Of a stretch of DNA of 7,374 nucleotides, positions 5,314-7,374 are shown piece after piece (the stretch's first letter is position 1; each line of letters begins with the position of its first letter). Position numbers and translations under genes: made by a program. Below the pieces are notes generated by a model that was given only the letters and a program-made list of their open reading frames with translations, searched no databases and was not told the DNA's origin. This DNA is from Oscillospiraceae bacterium (lineage in GTDB: Bacteria; Bacillota; Clostridia; Oscillospirales; Ruminococcaceae), in the NCBI GenBank assembly GCA_016302655.1, contig JAEDNF010000076.1, forward strand, positions 1 through 7,374, given 5' to 3'.

Positions 5314-5799
5314 CTATTGTTTCGGTTTTCCGCAGTAAATGCAGAAGTTATGTGCAGGATTGTTGTATTTACCGCAGGATTTGCATTGCCACGAAGAGTA
5401 TTCGGTGGTAAAGCTTTGTTGGTTGTTATTTTGCCGATTAGCTCCTTGTGTAAATTGTCCGAAAAACATATTTGTTTTTTTCTGCTGATCCTGATAAGCG
5501 GCGTTTTCGAGAAATCCGTTTTTTACCGCTCTGTACCCTTGTATGCAGGCAATCACACATACCGCTATCATAATGGTTTGATAAACACCGATGGCACCGA
5601 ATATAGAGGAAGCCCAGCCGGCACTTGAATTTAGATAAGTGGGGATCACTCCGAATACAAACGACAGTAACATGAAACCCGTCAAAACCGTAAGTATTAT
5701 TGTCAGTATTTTAAGCGCGGTAAGCTTCGACATAGTGGGATAGCCTTTATACGAACTGCACAGCACAAAGATGACTATTGCAAGACCGGCTTGTAACAT
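5314..5799 (-). CDS. Small membrane protein with C-terminal zinc ribbon
   Basis: The protein is 161 residues, with a start supported by AAGGAGG seven bases upstream. That site begins within the stop codon of the preceding gene (gap 12 bases), indicating coupling. Hydrophobic segments at about 3-15, 28-52 and 66-86 suggest three membrane passes. A polar Gln/Asn-rich linker (about 103-130) leads to the zinc ribbon WQCKSCGKYNNPAHNFCIYCG, with C139, C142, C153 and C156. It is the middle gene of a three-gene operon and shares architecture with both neighbours. I do not recognise a characterised family, so no function is assigned. Confidence 0.8.
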   Translation of the reverse strand: MLQAGLAIVIFVLCSSYKGYPTMSKLTALKILTIILTVLTGFMLLSFVFGVIPTYLNSSAGWASSIFGAIGVYQTIMIAVCVIACIQGYRAVKNGFLENAAYQDQQKKTNMFFGQFTQGANRQNNNQQSFTTEYSSWQCKSCGKYNNPAHNFCIYCGKPKQ

Positions 5800-5811
5800 A
5801 GGAGTACCTCC

Positions 5812-6513
5812 TTAATGCCTTACGCTGTTCTTTGGTGCGCCGCACTGTGAACAGAATTCTCCGCCTGCTACATCGTTGTTTACTGTGCCGCAGATATTGC
5901 ACTGCCATGTCGGGCAGTTATTGTTGAACTGCGGCGGAGGCGGAGGCGGAAACTGAGGGCCTGCATTGAACGCCTGCTGATTAACCGCAAATACAGTAGA
6001 ACCGCACCTTGAGCAAGCAGATTCGTTAGAGCCGACTGCACAGCCGCAAACCGCACAGTATTTTGGTGTATTTTTGAACTGCGGCAGGATATTTGCTTGA
6101 TTGAATGCCTTCTGAGTAAGCTCTTTGTTTGCTACCGTGCAGTAGCCGATTATGCAGAAGACAACTCCGACCAGTATGGTTATTATTACTGCGATATAAT
6201 ATGATAAGTATATCCCGAATACAGAAGAGTCGGTTATATTTGATATATTTCTGTTTACAAAATAATCATAGGGGTTGAAAAGGAATGACAGAAAATCAAT
6301 TTTGAAAATCAGAAGCAGAGAATCAACTACCGTAAGAAGAACAGTAAGCGTTGTGAGCGCCCTTCTGCCTCGCAGACTCGGCTTTTTCCTGTAGCGGACT
6401 GCAATTATGCCGATAGCGATAATAAAAATCAATACGGCAACAATGAAAATAAAACCGTCGAATAAACTGGATAGAAGCGACTGATTGGACATAACTATAC
6501 CTCCATTGGTCAT
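5812..6513 (-). CDS. Membrane protein with two zinc ribbons and a proline-rich linker
   Basis: The protein is 233 residues from the ATG at 6513, or 226 from an in-frame ATG at 6492. Each start has its own identical GGAGGTATAGTT site because 21 bp are duplicated, so either or both may be used. The shorter form begins MSNQSLLSSLF. Hydrophobic helices at about 18-40, 53-72 and 100-125 indicate three membrane passes. The first ribbon is YCAVCGCAVGSNESACSRCG (C153, C156, C167, C170). After a PQFPPPPPPQF linker (about 187-197) comes the second, WQCNICG...FCSQCGAPK (C205, C208, C221, C224). It is the promoter-proximal gene of the operon, about 90 bases after the promoter at 6581-6609. Function unknown. 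Confidence 0.8.
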   Translation of the reverse strand: MTNGGIVMSNQSLLSSLFDGFIFIVAVLIFIIAIGIIAVRYRKKPSLRGRRALTTLTVLLTVVDSLLLIFKIDFLSFLFNPYDYFVNRNISNITDSSVFGIYLSYYIAVIITILVGVVFCIIGYCTVANKELTQKAFNQANILPQFKNTPKYCAVCGCAVGSNESACSRCGSTVFAVNQQAFNAGPQFPPPPPPQFNNNCPTWQCNICGTVNNDVAGGEFCSQCGAPKNSVRH

Positions 6514-6525
6514 AACTATACCTCC
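6484..6525 (-). repeat. 21-bp tandem duplication of ribosome binding site and start codon
   Basis: Two adjacent 21-bp units (6484-6504 and 6505-6525) differ at a single base. Each contains GGAGGTATAGTT followed by ATG. Because 21 is divisible by three, both starts are in frame with the same protein, adding seven residues (MTNGGIV) when the outer one is used. Confidence 0.9.
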
Positions 6526-6580
6526 GTTAAGTAGGTATGAACTTTTAGCGTTTGTAAGATTTATACAAAGCTTATATATA

Positions 6581-6609
6581 ATTTTACCACATCATACGCA
6601 CTTTGTCAA
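6581..6609 (-). promoter_or_regulatory. Promoter of the zinc-ribbon operon
   Basis: On the minus strand TTGACA (6609-6604), a 17-base spacer and TAAAAT (6586-6581) form a strong sigma-A-type promoter. Transcription would begin near 6574, leaving a leader of about 60 bases before the first start at 6513. Confidence 0.8.
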
Positions 6610-6622
6610 TCGACCTTTAATA

Positions 6623-6651
6623 TTGACATTCGGGCAGTTCGGATATATAAT
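6623..6651 (+). promoter_or_regulatory. Consensus promoter of galE
   Basis: TTGACA (6623-6628), exactly 17 bases, and TATAAT (6646-6651) match the vegetative consensus at every position. Its -35 is only 13 bases from the -35 of the divergent operon, so the two polymerases would bind almost back to back. Confidence 0.88.
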
Positions 6652-6660
6652 AATATACAG

Positions 6661-6695
6661 CGAAACGGTTTGGATAATACTCGGTTACCGTTTCG
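6661..6695 (+). promoter_or_regulatory. Inverted repeat at the 5' end of the galE leader
   Basis: CGAAACGGT (6661-6669) and ACCGTTTCG (6687-6695) are perfect 9-bp inverted copies around 17 bases. They begin at about the expected transcription start (about 6658-6661). As RNA this is a 5'-terminal stem-loop that could protect the message; as DNA it could be an operator. A second hairpin, CGGGA-TATT-TCCCG (6722-6735), sits just before the AAAGGA ribosome binding site. Confidence 0.6.
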
Positions 6696-6751
6696 AACAA
6701 GGTGCGGATATACTGCACTGTCGGGATATTTCCCGGGAAAGGATGATAATT

Positions 6752-7374
6752 ATGGCAGTACTTGTAACCGGCGGAGCAGGATATATAGGCTCCCATACCT
6801 GTGTTGAACTTCTTAACGCAGGAGAAGATATTATAGTAATCGATAATTTCTACAACTCAAAACCAAAGGCTATCGAGACAATAAAAGAACTTACCGGCAA
6901 GGACTTCAGATTCTATGAGAATGATTGCTGTGACAGAGAGGCTCTCGACCGTATATTCAGAGAGAATTTCATTACCGAAGTAATTCATTTTGCAGGCTAT
7001 AAGGCGGTAGGCGAAAGCTGCGTCAAGCCTATAATGTACTATGAGAACAATATAAATTCAACGCTCGCACTTATTGAAACAATGCAGAAGTACGGCTGCA
7101 GAAGGCTGGTATTCAGCTCAAGTGCAACCGTTTACGGTATTCCCAAAAAGGTTCCCGTAACAGAGAAGTTCCCACTGAGCGCAATCAATCCTTACGGCTC
7201 GACAAAGCTTATGATAGAGAATATGTGCAGAGAGCTTTATGCGTCGGATGACCGCTGGAGCATAATATTACTGCGTTATTTCAACCCTATCGGCGCTCAC
7301 GAAAGCGGAAAGCTCGGTGAAGATCCCAACGGTATCCCCAACAACCTTATGCCGCTTATTCTTCGTGCGGCTTC
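6752..7374 (+). CDS. galE: UDP-glucose 4-epimerase, 3' truncated by window end
   Basis: GalE interconverts UDP-glucose and UDP-galactose in the cytosol (Leloir pathway and supply of galactosyl units for envelope sugars). The visible 207 residues show the NAD-binding TGGAGYIGS motif (6-14), IDNFYNS (30-36), HFAGYKAVGES (79-89), the FSSSATVYG segment with the catalytic Ser (124), and the YxxxK pair Y148/K152 in NPYGSTK. These are followed by LRYFNPIGAHESG. This spacing matches E. coli GalE, which has about 338 residues, so roughly 130 C-terminal residues lie outside the window. AAAGGA eight bases before the ATG supports the start. It has its own consensus promoter and leads away from the zinc-ribbon operon, with no obvious functional tie to it. 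Confidence 0.95.
   Translation, partial: MAVLVTGGAGYIGSHTCVELLNAGEDIIVIDNFYNSKPKAIETIKELTGKDFRFYENDCCDREALDRIFRENFITEVIHFAGYKAVGESCVKPIMYYENNINSTLALIETMQKYGCRRLVFSSSATVYGIPKKVPVTEKFPLSAINPYGSTKLMIENMCRELYASDDRWSIILLRYFNPIGAHESGKLGEDPNGIPNNLMPLILRAA

Noticed and set aside
4944..5411. Plus-strand 155-codon frame opposite two zinc-ribbon genes
   Set aside because: It spans the junction of two minus-strand genes with good ribosome binding sites and zinc-ligand cysteines. It has no comparable start signal or recognisable domain.

Overview
The window reads as chromosome of a low-to-mid GC Firmicute. The Clostridia / Ruminococcus-Oscillospiraceae group is my best guess. Grounds are strong GGAGG-type ribosome binding sites, consensus sigma-A promoters (TTGACA-N17-TATAAT), tandem Clostridia-type WYL regulators, and small membrane-anchored zinc-ribbon proteins. 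The genus is inference only.

Layout. At 1-52 is the tail of an unidentified + strand gene, followed by four short TAAGACAC repeats and a bidirectional hairpin terminator (167-198). From 199 to about 4495 lies the most interesting block, an RNA-repair module. On the minus strand are rtcB (RNA ligase, start best placed at 2086), a DIP1984-family coiled-coil protein, and, downstream of it at about 275-372, a compact structured RNA candidate. This RNA has a perfect tRNA-type T-arm but no normal anticodon arm or CCA end. Diverging from rtcB on the plus strand is an overlapping pair of WYL-domain regulators (2228-3472 and 3469-4431). A second copy of the same terminator hairpin (4460-4494) closes the block.

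From 4521 to 6609 a minus-strand operon encodes three membrane proteins that share one plan: N-terminal transmembrane helices, a low-complexity linker and a C-terminal W-x-C-x(1-2)-C...C-x-x-C-G zinc ribbon. Gene order is 6513->5812, 5799->5314, 5293->4562. The last carries a 24-bp minisatellite encoding YGQPMNNG octapeptides, and the first has a duplicated ribosome binding site plus start codon. The operon starts at a TTGACA-N17-TAAAAT promoter and ends at a hairpin terminator.

At 6623 a perfect consensus promoter diverges from that operon. It drives galE (UDP-glucose 4-epimerase), which runs off the right end, with a 9-bp-stem hairpin at the very 5' end of its leader.

How the parts may work together: RtcB seals RNAs with 2',3'-cyclic-phosphate (or 3'-phosphate) and 5'-OH ends. 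DIP1984 is translationally coupled to it, and the tRNA-like RNA probably lies on the same transcript. The WYL pair is the natural candidate for sensing a nucleic-acid damage signal and controlling rtcB, whose own promoter has a good -10 but no recognisable -35. The regulatory logic and the role of the RNA are inference.
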